Part shown: positions 44,851-57,962 of the stretch, one piece after another | How the letters are laid out: each line of letters begins with the position of its first letter | How positions within the stretch are numbered: the first letter of the stretch is position 1 | Source: Ottelia alismoides | Taxonomy: Eukaryota; Streptophyta; Magnoliopsida; Alismatales; Hydrocharitaceae | Reading direction: 5' to 3' | NCBI GenBank assembly: GCA_037367405.1 | Contig: JAZKJV010010627.1 | Coordinates: 868,001 to 932,000 of the forward strand | Length of the DNA stretch: 64,000 nucleotides | Program-made: the position numbers and the translations under genes | Notes under the pieces: generated by a model | Databases searched by the model: none | What the model was told of the DNA's origin: nothing | The model's input: the letters and a program-made list of their open reading frames with translations, nothing else

Positions 44851-46158
44851 TGGGTGATCTGGCTAGTAGTGAAAGTTACTTGAATCGTGCGAGCTATAAA
44901 CGGATTCGAAGAAAGGAAGTAGAGGAGGCTTTGAAGGTTATGAGACCTGGGAAAGGTGTAGGACCGGATGACATCCCTGTAGAAGTATGGAAAGTTTTAG
45001 GTGAGCGCAGTTTGACTTGGCTTACAAATCTATTCAATGTTATTTAGCGAAGCAAGAAAATGCCTAAAGATAGGAGGAGGAGTATCGTGTTGCCTCATTA
45101 TAAAAATAAAGGAGACATTCAAAATTGTTCAAATTATAGAGGTATCAAGCTGATGAGTCACACTATAAAAATTTGGGAACGTGTGACCGAGGGAAGGTTG
45201 AGGCAAGTTTCCAACGTCAAAGAAAATCAATTCGGATTCATGCCAGGTCGCTCAACTATTGAAGCCATCCATTTGCTGAGGAGAACAATGGAAATTTATA
45301 GAGCTAAAAGGAAGAACCTCCATATGATCTTTAATGATTTGGAGAAAACTTATGATTATGTCCCATGAGAGACTGTGGAGAGTTTTGGAGAAGAGACAAG
45401 TGCATGTCCTATACATTAACCTCATAAAGGACATGTATGATAGGGCTTTATCTTGTGTAAGGATACCGTTTGGGAAGACTGGCTATTTTGACATCAACGT
45501 TGGTTTACATCAAGGTTCAGCTTTGAGTCCATTTCTTTTTACTTTGATTATGGACGAGTTGGCAAGTCACATTCAGTATGAGTTACCTTGGTGTATGTTA
45601 TTTGTTGATGATATTGTGTTGATTGACGAGGCTAGAGATGGAGTAAATGAGAAGCTCAAGGGCTGGAGGCATGAGTTGGAGAGTAAAGGATTTCATATAA
45701 GTAGGGCTAAGACAGAGTATATGGAGTGCACCTTTGATGGAAGCAATGGTGAAGGAATTGAGGTGAAGATTGGTGATGATAACATTCAGAAGAGAAATTC
45801 TTTTAGATATCTGGGATATATTTTGCAACATGATGGGGAAATTGATGGAGATGTTACTAATAGAATAAATGCAGGCTGGCTAAAGTGGAGAGGAGCCTCT
45901 GTTGTTCTCTGTGATAAGAAAATTCCTTTAAAAGTTAAAGGAAAGTTTTACAAAGCAGCTGTGAGACCTGCTATGCTCTATGGATCTGTATGTTGGCCTG
46001 TGAACCATAGACATGTGCAGAGAATGGTTGTAGCAGAAATGAAAATGCTAAGGTGGATGTGTGGACACACACATGTAAAGATCGGATTCGGAATGATGCA
46101 ATTAGAAAGAAAGTTGGTTTTGCTCCGATCGAGGATAAGATGTGAGAAAACCGCTTAA
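44850..46158 (+). pseudogene. RTE LINE reverse transcriptase
   Basis: RT motifs are spread over three frames. KVMRPGKGVGPDDIPVEVWK (44850-45047) is followed by a TAG. Then come NYRGIKLMSHTIKIWE, NQFGFMPGRST and NDLEKTYD (45060-45368). After a one-base frame change near 45365 come GLHQGSALSPFLF, the catalytic FVDD (usually FADD) and a C-terminal region to 46158 (45334-46158). The catalytic aspartates remain, but frameshifts and stops prevent a full protein. The enzyme would perform target-primed reverse transcription. Confidence 0.9.
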
Positions 46159-46416
46159 GATGGTTTGGTCATTTGCAAAGAAGATCAGCTGATGCACCAA
46201 TTAGGAGATGCGAGTGTTGGGATGTTGAGCCGGCTAAGAGAGGGTGGGGATGACCCAAGAAGTGTTGGAAAGAGACCATACAAAGGGATCTTTGTTTTGT
46301 AGATATAAGTTCGGGATTGACCCAAGATAGATCTGAATGGAGGCGAAGAATCCATGTAGCCGACCCTACTTAATTGTGGGAAAAGGCTTTGTTGTTGTTG
46401 ATGATGATGATGATTA

Positions 46417-47322
46417 TTTTTTTATCGATATTCTCGATGTATAATTGTAGACTGGACTTTATTGTGTGTGTGTGATGAGTCTGTTTCACCCTCATGTGAG
46501 TGGGATTCATCTTGAGTGACCGATACTAGGATTTAGGCATGCGGATCTTAGAGCTTCCTCTTTTTTATATGCCTAAGTGCTTGAATCGTAGTATAGGGCA
46601 CATGAACATCATCTTATGAGATTAACTCATCTCTAAGATTCATGAGATGTATGTAATCTTCGTCCAACCTATCTCAAATAAATGGATATCTTCCTGCTAA
46701 TAGACACATGATTAGGTGTGAATTTCCATCGACTTGCATGCATTTAGTTAAATTTTATATTAAGTCTAGCATATGCATGAAGAGAGTAGGAGCCACTGTA
46801 AATATTTCTCTTGAACATGACATCGTGATTTTACGTCTGCATGATTTTTTCTCCTTTCATGATTTGTCATTTACTATAATATGGAAATGGGACTAGATGG
46901 TAGACGATAATTTTTGTGTTTAGAGATTTATGATAAATGATAACCTAATCTCTAAAAATGTGACAATTAATGCAATTTGATGTAAATAAAACTCAACTTG
47001 TTTATGGGAGAGAAAACCCTGCTTTACTTGCAGATATATGCTTTCATTGAGAGGTGAGGACGCGTCCCTAGGATAGAGTCCAAACCCTAATTCAGCATGC
47101 TCGTAATAAACACGAATTTTATATTATCACCAATAAAAGAGACAATATAATTAAACCATATTTATGATCTTCACTATGTGTGTTGGTGAAATAATCGGGT
47201 TTGATTGTTCTTGTTTGATTTTTTAGCCTCCCGAAAACCCTAGGCTCCATTATCATCTCCTGAGATTCATCATCTTGAGATTCAGCTAACATTGAGCCCT
47301 TTATCACTGAGCTTCCTATTCT
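46417..47322 (+). other. Leader remainder of B interior 1
   Basis: No coding sequence is visible. Blocks such as TGCATGAAGAGAGTAGGAGCCACTGTAA (split around 46775) resemble A's leader around 3485-3520. The leader passes straight into the hairpin array, so gag and pol are absent. Confidence 0.6.
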
Positions 47323-47605
47323 TTATACTTGGGTCTATTTTCATCCTAAGTATAGGGGGATCCTTCTGTCATTCTTATTGTTCCCCTCGAGTCACCTGGT
47401 TTTTAATTCACATCTTTATACTTAAGCTATTTTCCAGCTTAAGTATAGGGGGACCCGAGGCCATATTTTCCTCTGACTAATTCTTTTACTCATGATGCAT
47501 ATGTGATTCTGGATTCAGTTTGTGTATATTCTTTTATACTTAGCATGAGCTATGGCTTCATATCACTTTGTGCTATGAGGACATAGCAAAAGCTAAGTAT
47601 AGGTG
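47323..47605 (+). repeat. Array of hairpins followed by G runs (B interior 1)
   Basis: There are three hairpins: 47323-47354, 47417-47447 (perfect 12-bp stem TATACTTAAGCT, 7-base loop, then GGGGG) and 47534-47601 (long stem, as in the last hairpin of A and D). The second interior of the composite has lost the array. Confidence 0.85.
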
Positions 47606-49265
47606 GATCTACCGTATATATTGCATATATACTTTAGACATAGCTCATATGTTTAAAAATTTTCTACTATTGGGGTTATGGGTATCGCATTATATTTTTG
47701 AAACTGATTTGTGTAAAAATGTTTTGAAAATAATTTTTGAAAATTATATATATTTAACATGATTTTGAAAATTATTGTACATGGTTTGCAAAAAATACGG
47801 CTTGACATGTTTTGGAAAATCATTTGTAAAATATTTTGAAAACCTACATATGTATGTGACATTGTTTTGAAAAAATGTTTTACTTAGGTTTGAAAAATGG
47901 GTTTTTACTTGTTTTGAAAAAAAAAACTTTGTAAAATGTTTGGAAAAATATATACATATGTGACAATGTTTGCAAAAAATTTTCGAAAATTCTTTTCAAA
48001 GCTAAGGGTGTAAATGAGTTTAATCGATTAACTCTCTAAAAAATGACTAACTTGTTAATTTTTTATTACTCTCTAACATTTTCACTATGCACCCTTAGAC
48101 ATAGAGTTATCATGTATTAATCATTATGGTCTTGGACTTAAAAGTTTAATACTCTCCTAGTTCAAAGATATGCATGCTATATCTCATGCTTAATGTCCCT
48201 TAAAAGAAGTTGACTTTCACTCACATGCATGATTGCATTCATGATTGAGATGAGTCAAGTTATCACTAAGGAAACTGGGATTGGAAGTTTGAATTTGGAC
48301 TTGATTTCTATAATGCCCGGGGATGGGATAAGATTAATGATGGCTTCATGAAACCGGAATGTCAGCATCTTAGCCAGTATGGGACTTGTTCTCATGCTAT
48401 CTCTTGATCAAACCTATAGTGATAGGGTGTGATGACATTAATTATAAGTTGATCAATGTGTGCCAATCTTTAGGTAAAAGTAGTGGAGCTAGCCAAAAAC
48501 AAAGAAAAGAAAGAAATGATGAAAGAAAAGCTCTCACCATACAAAGACAAATGTCAAAGAGCTTCCACCATAGGCAAGAGCTCCCAATCATTTTCAAAGT
48601 ATCCATTTGGATTATCGCTATTAGGCCAGGAGTCGGGCTAACACCCAAAAAGGGCTCTGCATCGTAAATCCTACAAGTCTAGGTGTAGAAGGTATATTAG
48701 ATACTCAAAAAAGGCACACCCCGATGTCTTCCCATGAAAACAAGTGCAGACGACTCCAACTTCTCCTGACGGACACATTGATCGGTAAAAATCAAAATGA
48801 AATTCTGTTGTGTATTGGCACTAGAGAGAACCTTGTTCCAATGAGAGGAAGAGAAAATAAGTACTCAATCATATATCCATCATAATCTGGCTTTATAAAA
48901 GTCTGATAAACTAAAGAGATGATGGAATGAAGAAAGAATGGATCTATTCCCTAGAGTTGAGAGTTGGGTCCTTAGGAGAGCTTCCAAGGTTGGAATTTTT
49001 GGTGATGTTTTGAAACTACTCTCTTGATGCAGTCAACACTGTCATATTCCTTATATTTAATATGTATACATTAAGAGTCTGACAATTAGAAAAGTTGAAT
49101 TCCTTTTGATTAATACTTGGATCAACTTAGTGTTTTAGAATTCCCAAAACCTATTGTTCTAGGTCAAATCAAGCCTTGTAATTCCACTCGCACATGTTAG
49201 GGATCTCACTAATTAAACTAACTTCCTAACAAATTCTTTATTTAATAGAACAAGGACAAGCTCAG
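47606..49265 (+). other. 3' non-coding part of B interior 1
   Basis: First come TTTTGAAAA-type degenerate repeats (to about 48030), then a block to 49265 that matches the second interior (52210-53428) at roughly 90%. It differs from the 3' block of A and D. Short frames such as 48386-48667 are not kept open in the second copy, so coding is unlikely. Confidence 0.6.
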
Positions 49266-49281
49266 TTTAAGTATAGGGGGG
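49266..49281 (+). promoter_or_regulatory. Polypurine tract before family-B LTR 2
   Basis: TTTAAGTATAGGGGGG lies directly before the LTR start. It has the same core as the tracts of A and D. Confidence 0.8.
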
Positions 49282-51923
49282 TCATAAATCTCAGATTTAT
49301 CATCATTAATCTTCATTATTATCTCTCTTGATTAAGTTAATAACAAGATTCATGGACTAGTTGACACTAATTAATCACTACTATGTTGTATATAATTAAC
49401 ACTAATTATTATATATTAATATGGTGTAATATTTTATGTATTTATTTCCTATTAAAAATCAAATAAAAATTAGAGTAATATTGTATATAACTAAAATAAT
49501 ATAAAATAAAACAAAATTCCAAAAAAAATAAGCAAAAGAAAAATAAAGAAAATTGTTTTATATAGTTTTTCATCCATATTTAATTTTTATTTATGTACAG
49601 ATGACCTCTGATCTCTTTGACTTCTACATAAAAGTTGTAGATCTCATCGAGATCGATAACTTTCATGTTTACCACTTTTCCTAATTTACAACCTAACTAA
49701 TTCTTTCCTAATTAACTTCAATTTTTCTATTTCCTTCAATTCTTATTGGGACACGTGGCGCTTCCAGAGCACTCCACATGGCCCATTCTGATGTCGTCAC
49801 CCATCACCATTTGAGCGAACTGATCTATTTTAGATCAGGCGTATCCCAGCCACCCATTTGCTCCTTTAGAAGCTCCAACGGTGACTGAACCTCCTTCAAC
49901 CTCCAGACATTGCCATCCTCGTTACAACCGCCTGTCTTCACCCAATTTGGTTAACCTCCTCACGCTCCATCTTCTTTCGAAACCGCCACCAACTTCTAGC
50001 TCAATCATCCCTCACCCACACGAATCGCCATAAACTTCTCCTAAATCTAACTTCCCCAGAAATGGCAGCAGTCATAAATGATTCCATTTCCATCTCGAAC
50101 TGCCACCCCTCAGCCTTCAAATATCCTCTCACTAACAACATTGGCCAGTGTCCACCCTTGTATGAGCCACGACCCAATATCTCTCTACCTTTCTGTGACA
50201 GAGGAAGGTCCGATCGACGATGCAAAGATGACCGGAGCTCTAGTAGACCAATGGTTGTCCGACCATGCTACAACACCAACTTGGTGGCTGTTTGAGCTTT
50301 CTCCATTGGTTGTGGAGATGAAGCGAAGACCAAAGGCTCATATCAAGCCTCAACCCAAGCCAAGATCATCTATCCTCCATCTTTGAAGATTCAAGTAATT
50401 CAGGTGTTTGATTTACTTTCTCATTCCCATTTTTATGGATTTCTTCCCAGTTGTACATATGTCCATCCTTTGAACCTAGGTGTTCGTGATCGTCACCGTG
50501 GATCCCTGATCCACGCAGAAGACTTCTACCTTTGTATCCCTAGTTCATTCGCAACCTTCCACCTTTTCCTTCTTCCTCTGGTCATGGAGGAGGAACCCCA
50601 ATTGGGAATTACCTTCTTCATCTCCGACTAGCCCTTCACTTCACTCACAATGTGCACACACTCACTTGTATTTGCTTCCTCTATATCTATTCTAATGTTT
50701 GCAGGTCTGAAATCCTTCAATGGTCGGAATTCTAGGAAGTGCTCCGATCTGGAGCTTTGTCTCTGATGGGTATTCATCATCATCAACTTTCGACCAAACG
50801 ATGATGTTCACCGACCTCGCATCAGCCTTGCGAACCTTCTTTGGAGTCTCCCGAATCATCAGATAGCCTTTAGGGGCTGGGTAGAGAAAGGAGGAGCTCA
50901 CCAGAGCCCCAGCTCATCGCTGCCGCGTAAGGTGAAGTAGATGATCCTCGACGTACAGTTACCATTGGATCGCACCAAATTGGGCACGATCTAATGGTCT
51001 ATAGGATGCCATTTTATCGACACCAACCCTACAACCTTGGAGCAGCCAGACCACCAGCCGAAGCATCACGTCATGCCCCGTGGCCCGAGCCATGCAAGTT
51101 CGCCCGAACCTAAACCGCACATGCATAGCACGTGCGAACCTAGGTTAATTACATAGCCACCCTATCGATTTCCAATTATTGCAAAAATACCCCCGCCATG
51201 GGGGTATTTCATAAAATGCCCAACGATTTTTATTAATTGCACTTTAGGCCCTCCCGGGACCTATGTGTAAGGATTTATGCATGTTTTTATCACAATTATG
51301 CCCCTGCATCGAAACCTAAATAACTTGAGCATTGTTTATCTGATTAAGATGATTTCATTAGCATTTTGATCCTCATTTAATTTTCTTTGATCTGATATGA
51401 TCTAATTTCTAAATTAGATAATAAATGAAGGATTAACTCGTGAAGAGTCTATTTTGTGCATCCATGCTTATTAAATGAAATATAACTCTACACGGCATTG
51501 ATCATTTCGACTTAGAATTAAGATATATGATTCCTTTAGTTTGATGATTCTTTCTAAGGCATATTTGTGAGTATAATTGCATTTGTCGATCTGTTCATTA
51601 TGTTCATTTTGTCTAATATGCACTACTGTGTTAAATCACAGTCCATTTCATCCATGCCTACATTCGTGATGTGCATTATTCTGCATTGCCTGCCTGCATT
51701 GTTTGTATGTTTTGACCTAGATAATGTATCAGTCACTTAACATAGACATTTTAATGCCTAAAAAATTGTATTATGGCTCGTGTCCTTGAGTTCGACCCTG
51801 GACTTCCAAGTTAAAAATTAAAGCCGAGAACCTCGTCATTGAAATCCTCTCGGTTCTCTATGAGAAGCTAAGTGCATGTGCTACAATGGATCAAAATTAA
51901 TACATGCATTTAGCGTTTCATCA
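49282..51923 (+). repeat. Family-B LTR 2 (middle LTR)
   Basis: It starts TCATAAATCTCAGATTTATCA (the canonical TG has become TC) and ends TTTCATCA. It serves at once as 3' LTR of interior 1 and 5' LTR of interior 2. It is close to LTR 1 and clearly less close to LTR 3, chiefly in the GC-richer middle. Confidence 0.9.
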
Positions 51924-51925
51924 GA

Positions 51926-51943
51926 TGGCACCATTACCTGGGA
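51926..51943 (+). promoter_or_regulatory. Primer-binding site of B interior 2
   Basis: TGGCACCATTACCTGGGA begins two bases after the LTR end. It matches the Athila-type primer-binding site with four changes. Confidence 0.8.
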
Positions 51944-53428
51944 TACTGCTTCATTAATATAATTACTTAGGTTTTCATTTTGTGGTTAAAATATTTTTTT
52001 ATCCAGGTTGATCCCATGTTGTGATGTTTTCTATATTATTATACATATGTGTGTTGATAATCTTTGAAATATATAATATTTTATCTTCTATGATAGGGCA
52101 CGTTCATCGAGGATGCTCGTAGAGAATGGAGGCTGGAATCTCAAGTTTGAGTTCCTACTGAGAAGAACCGTAGAAGAAGCCATTAAGTTTTTTTTAAGAT
52201 CTTTTTCACTATGCACTCAAGGCTTGAGATGATATTTAACACTTTGTCAAGGAATCCTTAGGCTTAGAGTTATCATGTATTAATCATTAGGGTCTTGGAC
52301 TTAAAAGATTCATACTCTCCTAGTTCAAAGATATGCATGTTATATCCCATGCTTAATCTCCTTTAAAAGTAGTTGACTTTCACTCACATGCACGACTGCT
52401 TTCATGATTGAGATAAGTCAAGGTATCACTAAGGAAACTGGGATTGGAAGTTTGAGTTTGGACTTGATTTCTATGGTTCTCGAGGATGGGATAAGATTAA
52501 TGATGGCTTCATGAAACTCGAGTGTCAGCATCTTAGACAGTATGGGACTTGTTCTCATGCTATCTCTTGATCAAACATAAAGTATCAGGGTGTGATGACA
52601 TTAATTATAAGTTGATCAGTGTGCGCCAATCTTTTGGTAAAAGCAGTGGAGCTAGCTAAAAACAAAAAAAGAAAGAAATGATGAAAGAAAAGCTCTCAAC
52701 ATACAAAGACAAATGTCAAAGAGCTTCCACCATAGGCAAGCGCTCCCAACCTTTTCAAAGTATCCATTTGGACCATAGCTATTAGGACCAGGAATCAGGC
52801 TAGCATCCAAAAAAGGCTCTGCATCGTAAATTCTACAAGTCTGGGTGTAGAATGTATATTAGATGCTCAAAAGAGGCACACCCCAGTGTGTTCCCAGGAA
52901 AACAAGTGCAGATGACTCCAACTTCTCTTGACGGACACACTGATTGGCAAAAATCAAAATGAAATTATGTTGCATATTGGCACTAGAGAGAACCTTGTTC
53001 CAATGAGAGGAAGAGAAAATAAGAACACAATCATATATCCTTCATAATCGGGCCTTCCATTTATCCTTTTAAAAGTCTGACAAACTAAAGAGACGGTGGA
53101 ATGAAGCAAGACTAGATCTATTCCCTTGAGTTGAGAGTTGGGTCCTTAGGAGAGCTTCCAAGATTGGAATTTGTGGTGATGCTTTGAAACTACTCTCTTG
53201 ATGTAGTTAACACTAAGTTATATTCATTATATTTATTTATACATTGAGAGTCTGACAATTAGAAGAGTTGAATTCCTTTTTATTAATACTTGGATCAGCT
53301 TAGAGTTTTAGGATTCCCAAAAGTGTTCTTGGTCAAAACCCTTGTAATTTCACTCGCACTTGTCAGGGGTCTCACTAATTAAAGTAACTTCCTAACAAAT
53401 TCTTTATTTAATAGATCGCGGACGAGCT
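51944..53428 (+). other. B interior 2: 1.5-kb non-coding interior
   Basis: It consists of the leader start (to about 52200) joined to the 3' block (from about 52210). Compared with interior 1 it lacks everything between about 43250 and 48070, including the hairpin array. No coding sequence is present. Confidence 0.75.
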
Positions 53429-53446
53429 TAGCTTAAGTATAGGGGG
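53429..53446 (+). promoter_or_regulatory. Polypurine tract before family-B LTR 3
   Basis: TAGCTTAAGTATAGGGGG directly precedes TGATAAATAC, the LTR start. Confidence 0.8.
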
Positions 53447-56362
53447 TGATAAATACTAGATTTACCTCCTTACTTGATTATATTTATCTCTCTTGCATAA
53501 GTTAATTACTAGATTGATTGGCCAATTAACCCTAATTACTAACTACTGTGTTGTATATAATTAACACTAATTATTATATATTAATATGGTGTAATATTTT
53601 ATATATTTATTTATTATAAAAAATCAAATAAAATTAGAATTATGTTGTGTATAAATAAAATAATATAAAACAAAACAAAAATCCAAAAAATAAGCAAAAC
53701 AATAAAGAAAATGGTTTTTTTATGGTTTTAAATAGTATTTAATTTTTATCTATGTACAAACGACCTATGATCTCTTTAACTTCTCCATCAAAGTTGTAGA
53801 TCTCATCTAAATCTACAACTTTCATGTTCATGACTTTTCTTGATTCGACTCGTAATTATTTTGTATCTGAATTTCTTTGATTTATTCATTTATTTCAATC
53901 TGATTGGGTCACATGGCACCTTCAGATTGTGCCACATGGCTAGTTCCTGGCTAAGCCACCTGACTTCTCATGTCCACCATTCGATTGCATCCTGATCAGG
54001 CGCATTTGATTTGTTCATCAATGCCTTCATTATAACCCTTTGATCTGATTCTTAGATCAGATCGCAGCCGTCTGTTAGCACCTTGTTTTTGACCATTTGA
54101 TCATACTGATCAAGTGGATCTCGTCCATCCTTCTGCACCTCATTTTGGATCGTTGGATCTAAGATCCAACGGACCTTGGATTTCTTCAACCTCCAGCCTT
54201 GCCTCTCAAACGACGCAACTCTTCATTCCTTGATAACTTCCCCTAATTTATCCAACCTCCTTATGTGTCATCTCCCCTTTAAACATCCACTAATCCCTTC
54301 ATCGTTCAACCCAATCCACGCAAACATCTTAACTCCTTTCTAAACTAACTGATTTCACAGTGACAACAGTTGGAACTTGGCCAAAAACCACCTCCAACCT
54401 CCGTCATTTACTCATTAAATAACCCTTCGCCACTACTTTTTCAGGTTGTCTGCCTTTGCAAGAGCTTCTCCTTAGCCATCTAACCTCTCCTGTGGAGGAA
54501 AAAGAGATCAAGGTTGAGCAAAGATAGGGTGTGAGCTCCGGTGAGATCCTCGGCTTTGTTGCCAAGTTACAACCTGATTGCAAGGCTATTTGAGCTTAGT
54601 TCCATAGTCAGGAACTTCAAGCGAAGAGCGCGAAGTCTCAAGCTTTGTATTTCGGGTTAAGATTCAACCCGATTCACGTCATCTTCAACCTTCGAATTCA
54701 GGTGAAAATTCCGATTATGAGTTTTACTATTATTCGCATATTTATCACATCTATTTCACTTCTTTAAACCACTATTAGAATGCACCATCAAGTCATCCAT
54801 CAAACCATGACTCACGCGTAATCCTCTAGTTTATCTCATTATTGCTACATCTCTGTGATCACTACATGCAACTGCATGCTTATGCATGAAGGAGACACCC
54901 ATTAGGGCTTAATCCTTCACCTACGGCGGGCCCTCCATTCCGCTCGCATTAACATGCAAAATACTCGCATATACTTGTTCTTTCTCTGCTAACCTTCCAA
55001 GTCTCTAATTGGCTTTAATAATCGGAGATCGAAACTGAGCTCTGATCTTAATCTTATTCAACGGCGATGCTTCATCGACAGAGATATCCACAGTGCTTAT
55101 ATTCTTCTTTAACATTCGACAACCTTCACTGAACCTTCGGGAGGGTTGTAAGAACACCAGAATCTTACAAGGAGCACGGTAGAGCTTTTGATCCTTTGTC
55201 GGAGCACATCCTTGTAACCGTTGTGCATGGAGGATGCGTATGAACATACAAGGAGCAGATACCGTTGATCCCTCTAAATTGGGCGAGATCTAACTGTCCA
55301 ATTTGGTCCACGTCGCCAGCCTTAAGCATCGCTTCAAGCCTCATGCTCATGTATCGAGCCTGTATCCATGACTCGCGCGGAGCACCAGAAGCTGACACGT
55401 AGCCTGAGCCTTCCAACCCGAGCCTCTCCAGGTCACGTGTTTGAGTGCACGTGGAGTGGAGAAATATTAGCGCCTACCCTCAGGTTTTTCCATATTTATA
55501 GATAAGTCCTTTCCCTATGTGCAATTTGCATATTAGCCCTTACAGCTTATTTTATTTACAATTTAGTCCTTGTCTGTCCTATTTTGCAATAAAACTTGGA
55601 AGTCTTTATTACACTTATTCCTCTAGATTCATTGTTGAATATATATCTATCTTGAACTCCAAATAATGTGATTTTGGTCTTGTTTTAAAGCATGTTTGAT
55701 ACTCTATGTTGTAGCAAGTTTTGTGGATGACTTTGGATTAAAATTCACGCATGAATTGATCTGTGTTTAAAGTGCTTGATTAATTCATGAAAATTTTTTG
55801 AAAAAATACTTTGAGAGAACATTTGAGCTTACAAATTTTCTTAATTTTTAATGATCTACTGTTAATCGAATTTAAATCTTTATTAGGTCATTACAATATT
55901 TAATTGTGGATTGAAACCTTTAAGTCATTAATGTGATGTTTTGAGACTGATTTCACATATTTCTTAATCGATATCTTAAATAATTAATTCAAGGTATTGT
56001 CATAATTGATCTAAGTTATTTGTCATGTGTTGCTAAGTGTGGCTGCTCTATTCATGTTGTTTATGCATCCTTGGTTACATGTAGTTTAGTTGCATACAAA
56101 TGTGTTCGAAAATATATCTATCTATATTACTGTGATTTGTGCATCTGCTTGACATAATTATTCTAAAGATTGCTATCCAAGATATTTGATCTCTGAGTTT
56201 ACTCATTAAATTTCTCGCGTCCTAGTGTTCGTCCCTGGACTTCCCAGGTTATAAATTAAAGCTGATAACCTCGTCACTGAGATTCCCCTCGGTTCTGTAT
56301 GAGAAGCTAAGTACTCGTGCTACAACAGATCGAAATTAATACATGCATTTAGTGTTTCATCA
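53447..56362 (+). repeat. Family-B LTR 3
   Basis: It starts TGATAAATACTAGATTTA and ends TTTCATCA, followed by non-B sequence. The ends match LTRs 1 and 2, but the middle (about 53900-55600) is strongly diverged, so it belongs to a different sublineage. Confidence 0.88.
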
Positions 56363-57684
56363 ATAGGGGAGTAGGATTGTGGGGCGCTTGAGGAAGAAGG
56401 AGCATGGAGGAAGCATCGAGAAATTAGAGAAGTCAGAGATCTCATGACCTCTCACATGAAGGAAGAGTGAGGTAGGACTGTTGGCCCACTAAGTCAATGA
56501 ACGTGCGCCTCTTGTTGATCCACGTGGACCAAACAGAAAAAATAGAATTAAAAATCCCTTATAAAAATAATTAAAAATAATAAATGAATTATTTAAGTTT
56601 TGGTCAAAACATAAAAAATATTTATATTTTTTAAGTATGTTTTTCTGATTTTTATTTATTTTTAAATTTTAATCTATTAGGTGCTCATATTTACATGTAT
56701 ATACATAGGTATATATACATGTATTTATAGTGTTATATTTTTATTTTATATTTATATTTTTATTATTTTATACATGTATTTTATATATTTATAACTTATT
56801 TGATTACACCTTAATATATTTTTGTATTTTTTTGAATTTATTTATTTACTTAAATAAGTAAGGGTATATATTATATATGTATATTATAGTTGTAGTTTAC
56901 CTATATATTCTATAGCTTTATTTTTATGAATTTTTAATGGTTTTATTCTAATTTTATCATGTACATGTATTTTAAATAATTTATATAAATATATAAAATA
57001 TAAGAAAATGAAAAATATAAAGAATAAATATATTGAATATTATATATGTATACTGCATAATGAGGACCCAAAAGCCAACTTTTATGTACTAACTCCAAAT
57101 TAAGTGAATCTATCTTCTTTAGACAGAAATTTTATGAACAATGAATGTGAGGTTGATCAATTTTGGTATGCATGGAGAAGATAAAGGTCTGCAAAGCTTT
57201 CTTTGCAGCTTTTTATTCTGTGTGTCCTAGGCACACTGTGCATTATTTTTTAATGAAATAAATTTTGTATTTTCCTTTGTATTTTTATGTACAATATTCA
57301 TGTTGAGGGTTTATTCGTTTAAGGTATAAATAATAAAGAATAAAATGGGTCAAAAAATGTCTTTATTGATGAAAGAAAATTAGAGTTTTTAGTCTTCTTT
57401 GTACATTTGAATTGCCCTATCTTCCCCCAACTTTATTCCTTATTGACCAAATAATCATGATGATTGGGTCTCCGGGTCTAGGGTCACTCAGTATCTTTGA
57501 CACTTCATTCTTTTTCTTTTCTTCCTTTATTCTTTTATTTTAGAATTAAATACAGTATTTTATATAGTATTTATAAATCAATAATTGTGTGTTATTTTGT
57601 AGAGATTAATGTTATATGTATGCATTTAGATAGGAATTTAAGGTCAAAATGAAAGAATAAAGGTGACGAAATGGAGATTCATCA
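56363..57684 (-). repeat. Element C LTR, outer (U3) part
   Basis: On the - strand the LTR begins at 57684 with TGATGAATCTCCATTTCGTC, as in A and D. The U3 purine block lies near 57421-57450 in degenerate form. A/T-rich sequence leads to 56363, where the B composite is inserted and the LTR continues at 40146. Confidence 0.85.
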
Positions 57685-57962
57685 TCGATTTAGGTACTTC
57701 TCATCTCTCTTCCTCTCCACCATGGTGTCCATCCACCTAATGTTCTCATCCTCTTCTATTTGCTATGTCCCTCCTCATCTCCATAAGTATTTCTTAGAAG
57801 GTGGTCTAAGACTTGACTTATGCGGTCTATTGTTGATGAATCTCTTGAATGGAGGCAAGCATCTGTATGTTGACCTCATTTCTCTCTATTTGATGTGCCT
57901 TCCCTTTATGAGGATTCTTTTCATATTCTGAATCAGAAGACCGAAAATTTAGATCGTGTTCT
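57685..57962 (-). pseudogene. Gag N-terminus of element E
   Basis: Read on the - strand, QVNAQMLASIQEIHQQ (near 57870) matches A's gag residues about 26-41. The SDSDPDM-type context of A's start codon is recognisable near 57935. Several stops are present. It is interrupted by C. Confidence 0.8.

Larger units (their letters stand above)
43245..46416 (+). mobile_element. RTE-clade LINE, decayed
   Basis: The order is an N-terminal stretch with a tandem repeat, an endonuclease domain, a reverse transcriptase, and a 3' end GTGGGAAAAGGCTTTG followed by TTG and ATG trinucleotide repeats (46389-46416). That tail is characteristic of plant RTE LINEs. It is nearly full length for the clade (about 3.2 kb). 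The endpoints are approximate; T-rich sequence on both sides prevents a clear target duplication. Confidence 0.88.
40147..56362 (+). mobile_element. B composite: LTR-internal-LTR-internal-LTR, no coding, inserted in C's LTR
   Basis: Three family-B LTRs in the same orientation (40147-42997, 49282-51923, 53447-56362) are separated by two interiors. Each interior has a primer-binding-site region at its left and a polypurine tract at its right. Flanks ACAAG (40142-40146) and ATAGG (56363-56367) agree at three of five bases, with two transitions, so a decayed target duplication is possible. Neither interior encodes gag or pol, making these large non-autonomous derivatives. The first interior carries an RTE LINE. 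Confidence 0.85.
18641..57684 (-). mobile_element. Element C: old, rearranged Athila-like element, interrupted by D, a MITE and the B composite
   Basis: Read on the - strand from 57684: LTR (57684-56363, then 40146 to about 37275 after removing the B composite), gag (37230-36373, then 23295-22550 after removing D), a gag-protease spacer, protease, linker, first part of RT (to about 20172), then a second gag C-terminus, spacer and protease (to about 18700). The leader is missing: LTR sequence runs almost directly into gag codon 90 or so. No RNase H, integrase or 3' LTR is found. It inserted into the gag of element E. Confidence 0.8.

Noticed and set aside
48386..48667. 93-codon frame in B interior 1
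   Set aside because: The homologous stretch of interior 2 (near 52560-52830) does not keep the frame, so coding is unlikely.
49282..51923. Family-B LTR 2 as a solo LTR
   Set aside because: It has a polypurine tract on its left and a primer-binding site on its right, so it is joined to interiors on both sides.
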